The notes: generated by a model not told the origin, from the letters alone. DNA of 64,000 bases from Polaromonas glacialis (GCF_000709345.1 NZ_KL448323.1:456884-520883), one strand, 5' to 3'; shown: positions 1 to 9,188, counted from the first letter of the stretch. Program-made: numbers and translations.

Positions 1-464
1 TCCAGGTCGATTTCTCGATGCCTGAGCGGCTGGATGCGGAGTATGTGGGCGAAGATGGCGCGCGCCATCGTCCCGTGATGCTGCACCGCGCCATTGTGGG
101 AAGCCTGGAGCGATTCATTGGAATTTTGATCGAGGAACACGCCGGTGCATTGCCCACTTGGCTCGCACCAGAGCAGGTTTCTGTGCTGACCATCACCGAT
201 TCTCAGGCTGATTACGCCAGAAGAGTTGCTAAAACGCTGCAGAATCAAGGGCTTAGGGTCAACCTTGATCTGCGTAATGAGAAAATAACGTATAAAATAC
301 GTGAGCACTCATTGCAAAAGCTCCCATTCATCCTCGTCGTAGGTGATAAAGAAATGGCAGCAGGCGCAGTTTCAGTGCGTGCCCGGGGTAACAAAGACCT
401 TGGCGTGATGTCTCTCGAAGCTTTTTCCAATCGAATTGCTTCGGACATCGCACAAAAAGCCTGA
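1..464 (+). CDS. thrS: Threonyl-tRNA synthetase, C-terminal part (partial)
   Basis: The first 154 codons in the window read as the end of threonyl-tRNA synthetase, which charges tRNA-Thr in the cytoplasm. The reading frame is open from base 3 and the true start lies upstream of the window. Residues visible include the end of the class II catalytic domain ([20 protein letters not shown], the motif 3 region) and the anticodon-binding domain ([15 protein letters not shown], then [11 protein letters not shown]). The conserved order thrS-infC-rpmI-rplT-pheS-pheT follows directly, which supports the call strongly. Confidence 0.96.
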   Translation, partial: QVDFSMPERLDAEYVGEDGARHRPVMLHRAIVGSLERFIGILIEEHAGALPTWLAPEQVSVLTITDSQADYARRVAKTLQNQGLRVNLDLRNEKITYKIREHSLQKLPFILVVGDKEMAAGAVSVRARGNKDLGVMSLEAFSNRIASDIAQKA

Positions 465-558
465 TGAATCTATGAACATGGTGAAATTAGGCTGCCTTCC
501 TTGAAGGACGGGCGCAAGCAGCTATAGCTTTTATAGCAAATATTGAAGGATTCGCACC

Positions 559-1137
559 ATCGCTACAGAATTTCGTGACCGCCGTCACCGTGAAGAACGC
601 AAGCATCGCTTGAACCGTGAAATCATGGCCCCTGAAGTACGCCTTACCGGGCCGGACAATGAGCCTCTTGGCGTTGTCAGTCTTATGGAAGCGTTGCGTC
701 TGGCTGGTGAAGCGGATGTGGATTTGGTTGAAATCTCGCCAACGGCCATGCCGCCTGTCTGTAGGCTTATGGATTACGGAAAATTCAAGTATGCCGAGCA
801 GAAAAAAGCTGCAGAGGCGAAATCCAAGCAAAAGGTAATTGAGGTCAAGGAAGTCAAGTTCCGCCCTGGTACTGATGACGGTGACTACAACATCAAGCTA
901 CGCAATATCAAGCGTTTTCTGGATGATGGCGACAAGTGCAAGATTACGCTGCGCTTTCGTGGCCGGGAAATTACGCATCAGGAGTTGGGATTGGCGTTGC
1001 TGGCGCGGATTCGTGATGAGTTGGCGGACTTGATTTTGGTGGAGCAGTTTCCAAAGCTTGAAGGTCGGCAGATGGTCATGATGATCGCACCAGGCCGCAA
1101 GAAAGTTGCTTCAAAAGCATCAGCAGAAGTCGCGTGA
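559..1137 (+). CDS. infC: Translation initiation factor IF-3, ATC start
   Basis: IF-3 binds the 30S subunit and proofreads start codon and initiator tRNA choice. The protein is about 192 aa, normal for the family, with the N-domain ([20 protein letters not shown]) and the C-domain ([19 protein letters not shown]). No ATG or GTG opens the conserved N-terminus; an ATC at 559 preceded by AAGGA (546-550, spacing 8) is in frame and gives [20 protein letters not shown], the usual start in Comamonadaceae. A TTG at 610 would cut off 17 conserved residues. Rare ATT/ATC starts of infC are known to let IF-3 repress its own translation, so autoregulation is expected here. Confidence 0.95.
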   Translation: MATEFRDRRHREERKHRLNREIMAPEVRLTGPDNEPLGVVSLMEALRLAGEADVDLVEISPTAMPPVCRLMDYGKFKYAEQKKAAEAKSKQKVIEVKEVKFRPGTDDGDYNIKLRNIKRFLDDGDKCKITLRFRGREITHQELGLALLARIRDELADLILVEQFPKLEGRQMVMMIAPGRKKVASKASAEVA

Positions 1138-1388
1138 GCCTTTCCTCTTAAGGCTGGGCTGTCTGCCTTTGTAGAAATGACCTGACGGTTTTTCCAGCAA
1201 ATAATAAAGGTGCATCTAAACAGTGTTCCAGGAAACTCTGGCGTTAAGCCGGACTTCTGAAAGTAACGTCGTAAAAGCCGTTGCGCCAATGGCAAGTGTC
1301 AAATCTTGTCATGACAAGTGGCTCGGGGCCATCAAGTCTGCGAAAGTTTCGTAGCGCCTCACGAGCACAAACGAAAAGGAGCATTTAA

Positions 1389-1592
1389 ATGCCCAAAATG
1401 AAGACCAAAAGCGGCGCTAAAAAGCGTTTCCGCGTTCGTCCAGGTGGCACGGTCAAACGTGGTCAAGCCTTCAAACGTCACATCTTGACCAAGAAGACCA
1501 CCAAAAACAAACGCCAATTGCGTGGATCGGTAGCTGTTCATGAGACCAATATGGGTCACATGGCACAGATGCTGCCAGGCCGTGGCATTTAA
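1389..1592 (+). CDS. rpmI: 50S ribosomal protein bL35
   Basis: A 67-aa basic protein with the bL35 opening [16 protein letters not shown] and the ending LPGRGI, matching the family in length and sequence. It is a component of the large ribosomal subunit. An AAAAGGAG ribosome binding site lies just upstream. The 250 bases between infC and this gene hold no other gene; in many bacteria this spacing carries the leader through which L20 controls rpmI-rplT, but I cannot point to a defined structure here. Confidence 0.97.
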   Translation: MPKMKTKSGAKKRFRVRPGGTVKRGQAFKRHILTKKTTKNKRQLRGSVAVHETNMGHMAQMLPGRGI

Positions 1593-1617
1593 TTTAACGA
1601 CGAACAAGGAGTAATAC

Positions 1618-1977
1618 ATGCCTCGCGTCAAACGTGGTGTAACGGCTCGCCCCCGCCACAAAAAAGTTCTAGCCCTTGCAAAAGGTTTTCGCGGTCGCCG
1701 CGGTAATGTTTTCCGAATCGCCAAAGAAGCGGTAATGAAGGCAGGGCAATATGCCTACCGTGACCGTCGTAACAAGAAGCGTGTGTTCCGCCGCTTGTGG
1801 ATCGCCCGTATCAATGCTGCAAGCCGTTCATTTGGCCTGACCTACAGCCAGTTTGCCAATGGCCTGAAAAAAGCTGGAATCGAGATTGACCGCAAGGTTC
1901 TGTCCGACATGGCAATCCATGACAGCGCTGCCTTTGGCGCTATCGTCGATCAGGCCAAAGCCAAGCTGGCTACCTGA
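1618..1977 (+). CDS. rplT: 50S ribosomal protein bL20
   Basis: A 119-aa protein starting [18 protein letters not shown], with the basic N-terminal extension and the globular C-domain ([28 protein letters not shown]) of bL20. It helps early assembly of the large ribosomal subunit. It lies 25 bp after rpmI and is surely cotranscribed with it. A GGAG motif sits before the ATG. Confidence 0.97.
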   Translation: MPRVKRGVTARPRHKKVLALAKGFRGRRGNVFRIAKEAVMKAGQYAYRDRRNKKRVFRRLWIARINAASRSFGLTYSQFANGLKKAGIEIDRKVLSDMAIHDSAAFGAIVDQAKAKLAT

Positions 1978-2028
1978 TTTTCAGGACAGTACGCTATTAA
2001 ATAAATAGCTGCTTACGTAGGAAAATAG

Positions 2029-2062
2029 AGGGCTGGAGCTTGAAAAGGCTCTGGCCCTTTTT
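2029..2062 (+). terminator. Rho-independent terminator or attenuator between rplT and pheS
   Basis: AGGGCTGGAGC (2029-2039) can pair with GCTCTGGCCCT (2048-2058), using two G-U pairs, around an 8-nt loop, followed by TTTTT. It could end the infC-rplT transcript or act as a partial attenuator in front of pheST. Confidence 0.65.
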
Positions 2063-2149
2063 CATGGCTTTTGTGTAGCGGCCTTGTCATGGTCACGCGA
2101 CCGAAATTAGCGCTGCTGTGTTTCTCCCTGCACCCGTACAAGAGATTTT

Positions 2150-3214
2150 ATGAACGACGCCGATACCCTCAATGAACTGATAAGCACTGCCAAAGCCAAC
2201 TTTGCGCAGTCTGTAACGCCTGCTGATCTGGAAAATGCCAAAGCACAATTTCTTGGCAAATCAGGCCGTATTACCGAATTCATGAAGGGTATGGCACAGC
2301 TTTCGGTGGAAGAAAAAAAATCCCGCGGTGCTGCCGTCAACCTGGCCAAGCAGGCCATCGAAACCGCGTTGAACGAGCGTCGCCAAGCACTTGCTAATGC
2401 AGAGCTTGAAAAGCAGTTAAAAGCCGAGGCGCTCGATGTGACCCTTCCCGGTCGCCAGCGTCCGCAGGGCGGCCTGCATCCCGTGTCGCTCACGCTGGAA
2501 CGGATTGAAGCCATCTTCGGGTCCATGGGTTTTGATGTGGCACAGGGACCGGAGATTGAAACCGACTGGTTCAACTTTACCGCGCTCAACACACCCGAAG
2601 ACCATCCGGCGCGATCCATGCACGACACTTTTTATGTCGAGGGCGGTACTGAAAACGCACCTAACTTGCTGCGCACCCATACTAGCCCGATGCAGATCCG
2701 CTATGCCGTCCAGCATGTCAAAAAGCATCGCGCACTGATTGATGCGGGTGGCCGCATGCCCGAAATTCGCGTGATTGCGCCCGGTCGCACTTACCGCGTC
2801 GACAGTGACGCGACACATTCGCCGATGTTCCACCAATGCGAAGGGCTGTGGATTGGCGAGAACGTGAGTTTCAAGGACTTGAAGTTCGTGTTCACCGATT
2901 TTTGCCGCACCTTTTTTGAGAGCAATGATCTGGTGCTCCGCTTTCGCCCCAGTTTCTTCCCGTTCACCGAGCCGAGCGCCGAAATCGACATTCAATTCCA
3001 GGCCGGTCCGTTGTCGGGTCGCTGGCTCGAAGTGGCGGGTTCAGGACAGGTCCATCCGAATGTGGTGCGCAACATGGGGCTCAATCCTGAAAAATACATC
3101 GGTTTCGCCTTTGGCATGGGGCCGGACAGGTTGACCATGCTGCGCTACGGCGTCAATGACCTGCGCCTGTTTTTCGACGGCGACATCCGCTTCCTGTCCC
3201 AGTTCCAGTCATAA
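2150..3214 (+). CDS. pheS: Phenylalanyl-tRNA synthetase alpha subunit
   Basis: The 354-aa product is the catalytic alpha chain of the alpha2-beta2 enzyme that charges tRNA-Phe. After an N-terminal coiled region come the class II signature blocks: [12 protein letters not shown] (motif 1 area), [11 protein letters not shown] and [19 protein letters not shown] (motif 2), and [18 protein letters not shown] near the end (motif 3). Length is normal. The ribosome binding site (AAGAGA) is modest. It is followed by pheT after 36 bp, as in most bacteria. Confidence 0.98.
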   Translation: MNDADTLNELISTAKANFAQSVTPADLENAKAQFLGKSGRITEFMKGMAQLSVEEKKSRGAAVNLAKQAIETALNERRQALANAELEKQLKAEALDVTLPGRQRPQGGLHPVSLTLERIEAIFGSMGFDVAQGPEIETDWFNFTALNTPEDHPARSMHDTFYVEGGTENAPNLLRTHTSPMQIRYAVQHVKKHRALIDAGGRMPEIRVIAPGRTYRVDSDATHSPMFHQCEGLWIGENVSFKDLKFVFTDFCRTFFESNDLVLRFRPSFFPFTEPSAEIDIQFQAGPLSGRWLEVAGSGQVHPNVVRNMGLNPEKYIGFAFGMGPDRLTMLRYGVNDLRLFFDGDIRFLSQFQS

Positions 3215-3250
3215 CAACAAGAACAGTAAACGAAAGAACAAGGTCACACC

Positions 3251-5677
3251 ATGCAATTTCCAGAATCCTGGTTGCGCGAATTTTGCAATCCACCGATCAG
3301 CACCGAGCAACTTGCTGAAACCCTGACCATGGCCGGGCTTGAAGTTGAAGAGCTCAAGCCGTTCGCACCGCCGTTCAACCTCATTGTGGTCGGCGAGATC
3401 ATGGAAGCCAAGCAGCATCCCAATGCCGACCGCCTGCGCGTGTGCCAGGTTGATGTGGGGCAGGGCAAGTTTCTCACCATCGTCTGCGGAGCGCCCAATG
3501 CCCGAGTCGGCATCAAGGTGCCTTGCGCGCTGGTGGGTGCCGAGTTGCCGCCTGGCGAAGATGGCAAGCCTTTCCTGATCAAGGTGGGCAAACTGCGCGG
3601 TGTCGAGAGCGAAGGCATGCTGTGCTCGGCGCGGGAACTTAAGCTTTCGGAAGACCATGGTGGACTTCTGGAACTGGCGCCTGACGCGCCGGTGGGGCAG
3701 GATGTCCGTGAGCATCTCCAACTGGATGACACCTTGTTCACGCTCAAGCTCACGCCCAATCTGGCGCATTGCCTGAGCGTTTATGGGGTGGCTCGCGAGG
3801 TTGCGGCGCTGACCGGTTCGCCCTTGAATACGCTGTCTTTCCCATCCGTGCGAGTCGGCAACCAGGACAAGCTGGCTGTCAAGGTCAGCGCGCCCGACTT
3901 GTGCGGCCGTTTTTCAGGCCGTATCGTGCGCAACGTGAATCCGCAAGCGGCCACACCATCATGGATGGCCGACCGCCTGGCGCGCTGCGGTCAGCGCAGC
4001 GTAGCGGCACTGGTGGATATTTCCAATTACGTGATGTTCGAACTGGGCCGCCCCAGCCATATTTTTGACCTCGACAAGATCCAAGGCGGCCTGGATGTTC
4101 GCTGGGGCAAGCCGGGGGAAACGCTCAAACTGCTGAATGGCAATACCATCGTGATCGATGAACGGGTCGGCGTGATCGCTGACGAACACCAAGTTGAATC
4201 GCTGGCCGGCATCATGGGGGGCGATGCCACGGCAGTGTCGCATGACACAAAAAATGTCTATCTTGAAGCAGCTTTCTGGTGGCCCAAAGCCATCGCAGGC
4301 CGTTCACGCCGCTACAACTTTTCCACCGATGCCGGCCACCGCTTCGAGCGTGGCGTCGACGCCGGACAAACCGTGGAGCATATCGAACGCATTACGCAAC
4401 TTGTCATCGACATTTGCGGAACGCCAGAGACGGTTTGCGGGCCGGTTGACGACCTTCAAGTCAACCTTCCAAAGGCAGTGCCGGTAACATTGCGCGTGGC
4501 GCGTGCAGCCAAGATCATCGGTATGCCGTTAACGCAGGCGCAATGTCAGGACGCACTTGTGCGCCTGGGTCTGGATGTCAAGGCGGGCGAGGGACTGTTG
4601 ACAGTGACGCCACCAAGCTACCGTTTTGACCTGCAAATAGAGGAAGACCTGATTGAAGAGGTGGTGCGTATTGTGGGTTATGAGCAGTTGCCGGAAACGC
4701 CGCCGCTGGCCCCCATCACTGCCCGAATCCGCCCTGAAGCCGAACGAAGTCCGTTTGCCGTGCGTCGTGCCCTGGCATCATTGGGTTACCAGGAAACCAT
4801 CAATTTCAGTTTTGTCGAAGCACGCTGGGAAAACGAGCTGGCTGGCAATCCCGTACCCATCAAACTGCTCAACCCGATTGCCAGCCAGATGAGCGTCATG
4901 CGTTCCTCGTTGCTAGGTTCATTGCTGCAGGTGCTCAAGTTCAACCTGGACCGCAAGGCTTCACGCGTGAATGTCTTTGAGTTGGGCCGGGTGTTCCTGC
5001 GCGATCCCAAAAGCCAGGATACAGACACCACCGTCGCCGGCTTTGATCAGCCCATGCGGGTCGCAGGGCTAGCCTATGGCCCGCGCGCTGCGTTGCATTG
5101 GGGTCAGCCTGACAAGGGCGTCGATTTTTTCGATGTCAAGGGAGATGTTGAAGCCTTGCTGGCGCCGCTTCAAGTTGTTTTTACGCCTGCGGCGCATCCT
5201 GCCATGCATCCAGGGCGGTGTGCCAGCGTATCCGCTGCCGGAAGGCAGATCGGTTTTTTCGGTGAACTGCATCCGCAGTGGCGACAAGGTTACGAACTGG
5301 CTCAGGCGCCCCTGTTATTTGAACTTGAACTCGATGCCGTCCTGCAGCGTCAGGTACCGGTTTTCAAGGCTGTCAGCAAGTTCCAGCCTGTCGAGCGCGA
5401 TATTGCTGTGATCGTGCAGGAAAGTGTGACCCATGCAGCGCTCATGTCGGCCATTCGTGATGCCAATACACAAGGCTTGCTCAAGAATGCGACCTTGTTC
5501 GATGTGTACCGTCCGCAGCATGCCAACCTGAATGTCCAACTAGGTGAAAAAAGTCTGGCGGTGCGTCTGGTCCTTTCCAGCGATGTCGCCACTTTGGCTG
5601 AGGAGTCGATTGACGCAGCAGTTCAGGAAATATTGGCAATGCTGCAAGTCCGGTTCCATGCCCGGCTGCGTGCTTGA
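3251..5677 (+). CDS. pheT: Phenylalanyl-tRNA synthetase beta subunit
   Basis: The 808-aa beta chain carries the N-terminal tRNA-binding (EMAP-like) domain (IVVGEIMEAKQHPNADRLRVCQVDVG, about residues 40-150), the B3/B4 editing region (SYKF-like RGV... DAGHRFERGVD near 375), the B5 domain and the C-terminal ferredoxin-like anticodon-binding domain (SKFQPVERDIAVIV). Length matches the family. It pairs with PheS and the two genes form one operon that runs on into ihfA 42 bp later. Confidence 0.98.
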   Translation: MQFPESWLREFCNPPISTEQLAETLTMAGLEVEELKPFAPPFNLIVVGEIMEAKQHPNADRLRVCQVDVGQGKFLTIVCGAPNARVGIKVPCALVGAELPPGEDGKPFLIKVGKLRGVESEGMLCSARELKLSEDHGGLLELAPDAPVGQDVREHLQLDDTLFTLKLTPNLAHCLSVYGVAREVAALTGSPLNTLSFPSVRVGNQDKLAVKVSAPDLCGRFSGRIVRNVNPQAATPSWMADRLARCGQRSVAALVDISNYVMFELGRPSHIFDLDKIQGGLDVRWGKPGETLKLLNGNTIVIDERVGVIADEHQVESLAGIMGGDATAVSHDTKNVYLEAAFWWPKAIAGRSRRYNFSTDAGHRFERGVDAGQTVEHIERITQLVIDICGTPETVCGPVDDLQVNLPKAVPVTLRVARAAKIIGMPLTQAQCQDALVRLGLDVKAGEGLLTVTPPSYRFDLQIEEDLIEEVVRIVGYEQLPETPPLAPITARIRPEAERSPFAVRRALASLGYQETINFSFVEARWENELAGNPVPIKLLNPIASQMSVMRSSLLGSLLQVLKFNLDRKASRVNVFELGRVFLRDPKSQDTDTTVAGFDQPMRVAGLAYGPRAALHWGQPDKGVDFFDVKGDVEALLAPLQVVFTPAAHPAMHPGRCASVSAAGRQIGFFGELHPQWRQGYELAQAPLLFELELDAVLQRQVPVFKAVSKFQPVERDIAVIVQESVTHAALMSAIRDANTQGLLKNATLFDVYRPQHANLNVQLGEKSLAVRLVLSSDVATLAEESIDAAVQEILAMLQVRFHARLRA

Positions 5678-5719
5678 GCTTTCAATTCAGACCATTTCAA
5701 ACTAACAATAACCAGAAAG

Positions 5720-6091
5720 ATGCCCATGGAATTTTCTGTTGAAAGCCTGGAAGCACCTGCGCTGACCAAAGCGCATCTGGCCGAGTTGTTGTTTGAGCAG
5801 ATCGGTCTGAACAAACGCGAATCCAAGGAAATGATCGATGCATTTTTTGAACTCATTTCGGAATGTCTGATTGAAGGCAAGGATGCGAAGATATCTGGAT
5901 TTGGCAACTTTCAGATACGCACCAAGGCGCCCCGACCGGGACGTAATCCGCGAACCGGCGAAGCAATTCCTATTGGCTCAAGGCGGGTGGTGACTTTTCA
6001 CGCCAGCCACAAACTAAAAGACCAGATACAGGGGACATCCATTGGCAAACCCGAAATAGAAGCTATTTGCGCTACGGGCAATAGTGCGTGA
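5720..6091 (+). CDS. ihfA: Integration host factor alpha subunit
   Basis: A 123-aa HU/IHF-fold DNA-bending protein; IHF-alpha pairs with IHF-beta. The alpha-type features are LTKAHLAELLFEQIGLNKRES and the DNA arm GRNPRTGEAIPIGSRRVVTF. The C-terminus is slightly longer than in E. coli. The downstream position after pheT is the classical location. ATGs at 5720 and 5726 are both possible. IHF is of special interest here because P4-type integrases next door use it as a cofactor. Confidence 0.95.
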   Translation: MPMEFSVESLEAPALTKAHLAELLFEQIGLNKRESKEMIDAFFELISECLIEGKDAKISGFGNFQIRTKAPRPGRNPRTGEAIPIGSRRVVTFHASHKLKDQIQGTSIGKPEIEAICATGNSA

Positions 6092-6163
6092 TCTGATTTC
6101 CTTTGTTAAGCTAGCAAAGGCTAGAGTAGATACGACGCATCTTTTCGAAGGGCATTGATTTAA

Positions 6164-6628
6164 TTGGAGAATTCGTTTCCTTCCATTCCTGCAAAGCGCT
6201 ACTTCACCATCAGCGAAGTTAGCAAGCTGTGTGGCGTAAAGCCCCACGTACTCCGTTACTGGGAACAGGAGTTCACACAATTGCGCCCGATGAAAAGACG
6301 CGGCAATCGGCGCTACTACCAGATTCATGAAGTGAAATTGATCCGTCAAATACGCCAACTTTTGTATGAGCAGGGATTCACCATTGTTGGCGCCAGAAAT
6401 AAGTTGCAGGAATTCTTGCCTGTCGCATCTGGCAAGCGATTTGACAACGACCCTCTATTTTTGCAATTGAAATCACAGGCCAAGCAAAATGGCAATTCGG
6501 CAGATGCAACCACCGCTCAAAATAATCTGGTTGATGACGTAGATTTTTTTGACCCGGCGTTTTCCTGGCCACTTCTCGCCTTGGTACGCCACGAGTTGAT
6601 GAGCATTCGCGATCTGCTGGGCCAATAG
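6164..6628 (+). CDS. MerR-family transcriptional regulator
   Basis: A 154-aa protein with an N-terminal MerR winged helix: KRYFTISEVSKLCGVKPHVLRYWEQEF then RRYYQIHEVKLIRQIRQLLYEQGFTI, about residues 10-75. The C-terminal part has no recognisable ligand domain. The frame opens after a TAA at 6161, so the TTG at 6164 is the only sensible start; GAAGGG lies 11 nt upstream. This small MerR gene between ihfA and a proline tRNA is a conserved arrangement in Burkholderiales. Its target and signal are unknown to me. Confidence 0.85.
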   Translation: MENSFPSIPAKRYFTISEVSKLCGVKPHVLRYWEQEFTQLRPMKRRGNRRYYQIHEVKLIRQIRQLLYEQGFTIVGARNKLQEFLPVASGKRFDNDPLFLQLKSQAKQNGNSADATTAQNNLVDDVDFFDPAFSWPLLALVRHELMSIRDLLGQ

Positions 6629-6650
6629 GCTGATAGTGGAATCGTCAGGT

Positions 6651-6656
6651 TATAAT
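6651..6656 (+). promoter_or_regulatory. -10 box of the tRNA-Pro gene
   Basis: A perfect TATAAT stands 14 nt before the first base of the tRNA. No clear -35 box is seen at 17 nt spacing, which is common for strong stable-RNA promoters with GC-rich discriminators. Confidence 0.6.
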
Positions 6657-6669
6657 GACGGACTTGTTT

Positions 6670-6746
6670 CGGTGTGTGGCGCAGCCTGGTAGCGCACTTG
6701 CATGGGGTGCAAGGGGTCGAAGGTTCGAATCCTTTCACACCGACCA
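6670..6746 (+). tRNA. tRNA-Pro (anticodon GGG)
   Basis: A 77-nt cloverleaf: acceptor CGGTGTG (6670-6676) pairs with CACACCG (6736-6742), discriminator A, and an encoded CCA at 6744-6746. The anticodon arm is CTTGC-ATGGGGT-GCAAG, giving anticodon GGG, which reads CCC and CCT. The T arm contains GGTTCGAATCC. The 3' end is the integration site of the element that follows. Confidence 0.97.
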
Positions 6747-6753
6747 CGACTAT

Positions 6754-6849
6754 TGACAGAGGCCGCTAACGACATACAGTTAGCGGCCTTTTTCATTGGT
6801 AAATCAGTGTCTTACGCTGCAAAGGCGTACAAAGCCCGACATTGACAGG
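6754..6849 (+). repeat. Left 96-bp direct repeat (attL side)
   Basis: From TGACAGAGGCCGC to GACATTGACAGG this segment matches 35525-35620 with about five differences and no indel. It contains the tRNA terminator hairpin. The element evidently carries a long mimic of the chromosomal sequence downstream of tRNA-Pro. Confidence 0.9.
6760..6793 (+). terminator. Terminator after tRNA-Pro, element-borne copy
   Basis: An 11-bp perfect stem, AGGCCGCTAAC (6760-6770) with GTTAGCGGCCT (6779-6789), an 8-nt loop and TTTTT. The same structure recurs at 35531-35564, so the element supplies a replacement terminator on integration. Confidence 0.85.
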
Positions 6850-6859
6850 CACGGCTAAA

Positions 6860-6946
6860 CCGGGGAACATTCCGGGGAACAACCGGGGTAAATACTGAGA
6901 AATCATGATTTGTTCCCCGGTTTCCCTTTGAAAACCTGTTCCCCGG
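6860..6946 (+). promoter_or_regulatory. Cluster of CCGGGGAACA repeats before the integrase (candidate arm sites)
   Basis: Direct copies lie at 6860-6869, 6872-6881 and (shortened) 6883-6888, and inverted copies (TGTTCCCCGG) at 6911-6920 and 6937-6946, immediately before the integrase start. Two more copies sit near the right end (35421-35430, 35433-35442). The position and 11-12 bp phasing suit arm-type integrase binding sites or an int autoregulatory operator. This is inference from repeat layout. Confidence 0.6.
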
Positions 6947-6959
6947 CTGGAGTTCTCCC

Positions 6960-8198
6960 GTGTTGACTGACAAACATTGCAAAAATGCTATTTGCCCACC
7001 AGACAAGAAGCGAGCACGCTTCACTGATTCGGGCGGGTTGTACCTGGAAGTCAGCCCCGCCGGGTCAAAGCGCTGGTTCTGCAAGCTCTACGCCGACGGT
7101 AAGGAAGGCCGCATGGCTTTGGGCAGCTATCCAATGGTAGGTTTGGCAGATGCTCGCAAGGCTCGTGATGCCGCCAAGCTGCAAAAGTCTCAAGGACTTC
7201 ACCCAGTACAGGCGCGTAAGGTGGAAAAACTCAAGGCCATCACCCCAGACGGCGACACATTTAAGGCGACGGCGCTAGAGTGGTACGCCATGAAGCTCGA
7301 TGGCTGGAGTAGCCACTACGCCATCCGGGAAAAGCGCAACCTTGAAAAAGACCTGTTCCCCTACTTTGGCCCCCGGCGCATCGGTGAGATCGAAGCCATC
7401 GAGCTGCTGGCCGTCATCCGGTTGGTAGAAGAACGCGGCGCGCTTGATGTGGCGCACCGGGTGCTAACCACGGCCGGGCAGGTCTGGCGCTATGCGGTGG
7501 CCACCGCACGGGCCAAGCGGGACGTGACCCCGGACATTCGCGGCGCCTTAAAGCCCCACCGGGGCAAGCACTTTGCTGCCATCACTGAGTCGGTGAAACT
7601 GGGCGGGCTGATCCGGGCCATTCGTGGCTATCAGGGCGGGCCGATAGTCCGGGCAGCGCTGCAGCTTGCCCCTATGCTCTTTCAGCGCCCGGGCGAGTTG
7701 CGCGGCATGGGCTGGGCCGAGCTTGATCTAGATGCGGCACTGTGGACGATTCCAGCCATGCGGATGAAACGCAGCGTCGATGGCAAGCAAAACGGTGATC
7801 CGCACCTCGTTCCCTTGCCCACGCAAGCTGTGGAGATTTTGCGCAAGCTTCAACCATTGACAGGGCAGGGCACGCTGGTCTTTCATGGCGAGCGCAGCCA
7901 CGACCGTCCTATCAGCGACAACACCCTGCGCGCCGCCCTGATGACGCTGGGATTTGGGCCTGACGTGCAGAGCGTGCATGGCTTCAGAGCGACGGCGCGC
8001 ACGCTGCTGGCCGAGGAACTGGCCATTGACCCGCTGGTGATCGAGGCGCAGCTGGCCCATGCGGTCAAGGATGCGAACGGGCGGGCCTACAACCGCACCC
8101 AGTACATGAAGCACCGCACCGGGATGATGCAGACGTGGGCCGATTTTTTGGACAAGCTGGCCGCCGGGGCAGACGTGGTGCAGCTCAGGGCGGCATAA
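6960..8198 (+). CDS. int: P4-type tyrosine recombinase (integrase)
   Basis: A 412-aa site-specific recombinase. The N-terminus is the DUF4102 arm-binding domain (LTDKHCKNAI, then SGGLYLEVSPAGSKRWFCKL). The catalytic part has the first Arg in QRPGELRGMGW (about residue 242), HGFR (H340, R343) and the nucleophile in YNRTQYMKHR (Tyr about 381). Length is typical of P4-type integrases, which use tRNA 3' ends; the adjacent tRNA-Pro agrees. The GTG at 6960 has GGAG upstream; TTG 6963 is an alternative. It should catalyse integration and excision between the flanking core repeats. Confidence 0.95.
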   Translation: MLTDKHCKNAICPPDKKRARFTDSGGLYLEVSPAGSKRWFCKLYADGKEGRMALGSYPMVGLADARKARDAAKLQKSQGLHPVQARKVEKLKAITPDGDTFKATALEWYAMKLDGWSSHYAIREKRNLEKDLFPYFGPRRIGEIEAIELLAVIRLVEERGALDVAHRVLTTAGQVWRYAVATARAKRDVTPDIRGALKPHRGKHFAAITESVKLGGLIRAIRGYQGGPIVRAALQLAPMLFQRPGELRGMGWAELDLDAALWTIPAMRMKRSVDGKQNGDPHLVPLPTQAVEILRKLQPLTGQGTLVFHGERSHDRPISDNTLRAALMTLGFGPDVQSVHGFRATARTLLAEELAIDPLVIEAQLAHAVKDANGRAYNRTQYMKHRTGMMQTWADFLDKLAAGADVVQLRAA

Positions 8199-8307
8199 CA
8201 GTTTTGAACCACGCCTAATTATCGGCTGATCCCCGATGGTGAAAACCGGGACACCCTGACCCGGCGGCGCGGGCTTACTTTTCAGGTGCGAGACAGGGAA
8301 TGCATTA

Positions 8308-8973
8308 ATGCAAGGACAAGACAACCAGATCAGACGGATGTTTTCTTATGCTAGCCGGGCAATGGATAGTGTGGAAATTGCAGACTATTGCAGCATGATG
8401 GGCTGGACCTCAGACCCGGTCATCGCCGTGCTGGTTGACCTGCTGTTAGAGGCTGACGAGTCGTCGAAAATCGAGAAAAAAGACGAACCTGACGATCTCG
8501 AAAATACGTTCGAGAAAGGATGGCTTCGAGGCATGGTGTCCTCTCGCGAGATGGCCGAAAAAAGCTGGAATGAATTGAAAGATTGCAATCACTGCAATGC
8601 TTCAGATCTATTCCAAACGTTGGTAGAAGACATCGAAGCGGCTGAATGTCCAAGCTTTGATGACGACGAAAATAAACCCGAAACTGAGCTGATGACACCA
8701 ACAGCAAAAAGGGGGAAAACAGTCAACCCCACCCCAAAATCAAAGGGCTCACCTGGGCCAGAGCCAACTATTCTGCTTGCGATAAAGAGCGTGTTGGGAC
8801 GATCCCAAGCACCGATAAAAAGTGCTGATCTTGTTCAGGCAGTACTTAAGGAAAGCACCTCAGCTTTAAAGGAGGGCTCCATTCGCAATGCGATTACCAA
8901 GGCAGTAGAAGAACAGGACGTTAGAAAGATAGGTCGTGGCCTCTACGGCCTGCCCAACTCTAAATTTTCATAA
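8308..8973 (+). CDS. Hypothetical protein with C-terminal winged-helix-like region
   Basis: A 221-aa soluble acidic protein I do not recognise. The N-terminal half is Asp/Glu-rich; a low-complexity linker (TPTAKRGKTVNPTPKSKGSPGPEP, here only partly quoted in meaning as Lys/Pro-rich) leads to about 75 residues from ILLAIKSVLGRSQAPIKSAD to KIGRGLYGLP that look like a winged-helix DNA-binding fold as in HTH domains tested for GRGLY endings. Codon use and GC are lower than in its neighbours. Its stop codon lies inside a six-fold TTCATAAG repeat. It stands alone between the integrase and the regulatory genes, on the same strand. Confidence 0.6.
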   Translation: MQGQDNQIRRMFSYASRAMDSVEIADYCSMMGWTSDPVIAVLVDLLLEADESSKIEKKDEPDDLENTFEKGWLRGMVSSREMAEKSWNELKDCNHCNASDLFQTLVEDIEAAECPSFDDDENKPETELMTPTAKRGKTVNPTPKSKGSPGPEPTILLAIKSVLGRSQAPIKSADLVQAVLKESTSALKEGSIRNAITKAVEEQDVRKIGRGLYGLPNSKFS

Positions 8974-9014
8974 GTTCATAAGTTCATAAGTTCATAAGTT
9001 CATAAGTTCATAAG
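8967..9014 (+). repeat. Six tandem copies of TTCATAAG
   Basis: Six perfect 8-bp units run from 8967 to 9014, followed by a partial TTCA. The first unit supplies the last codon and the TAA stop of the gene at 8308-8973. A change in copy number would not alter that protein, because the stop is in unit one. Confidence 0.95.
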
Positions 9015-9028
9015 TTCAACTTTCACAT

Positions 9029-9065
9029 AAAAACCCTTGGAAACGTTGTATTTCAAGGGTTTTTT
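9029..9065 (+). terminator. Rho-independent terminator
   Basis: AAAAACCCTTG (9029-9039) pairs with CAAGGGTTTTT (9054-9064) around a 14-nt loop; the A and T flanks make it potentially active in both directions. It would end the 8308-8973 transcript. Confidence 0.85.
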
Positions 9066-9188
9066 GCTGTGTATTTCATTTTGGAAAAATGCCCTAATCA
9101 CATCCTTGACCCCGCTCGAAACTCATTCCTAGTTGGCGCGCACTGACTTTCGTTAGCGCGTTTTGCCAACGACACATAGGAACTTTTT

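Noticed and set aside
8967..9014. CRISPR-like array
   Set aside because: Units of 8 bp without spacers are not CRISPR; treated as a simple tandem repeat.
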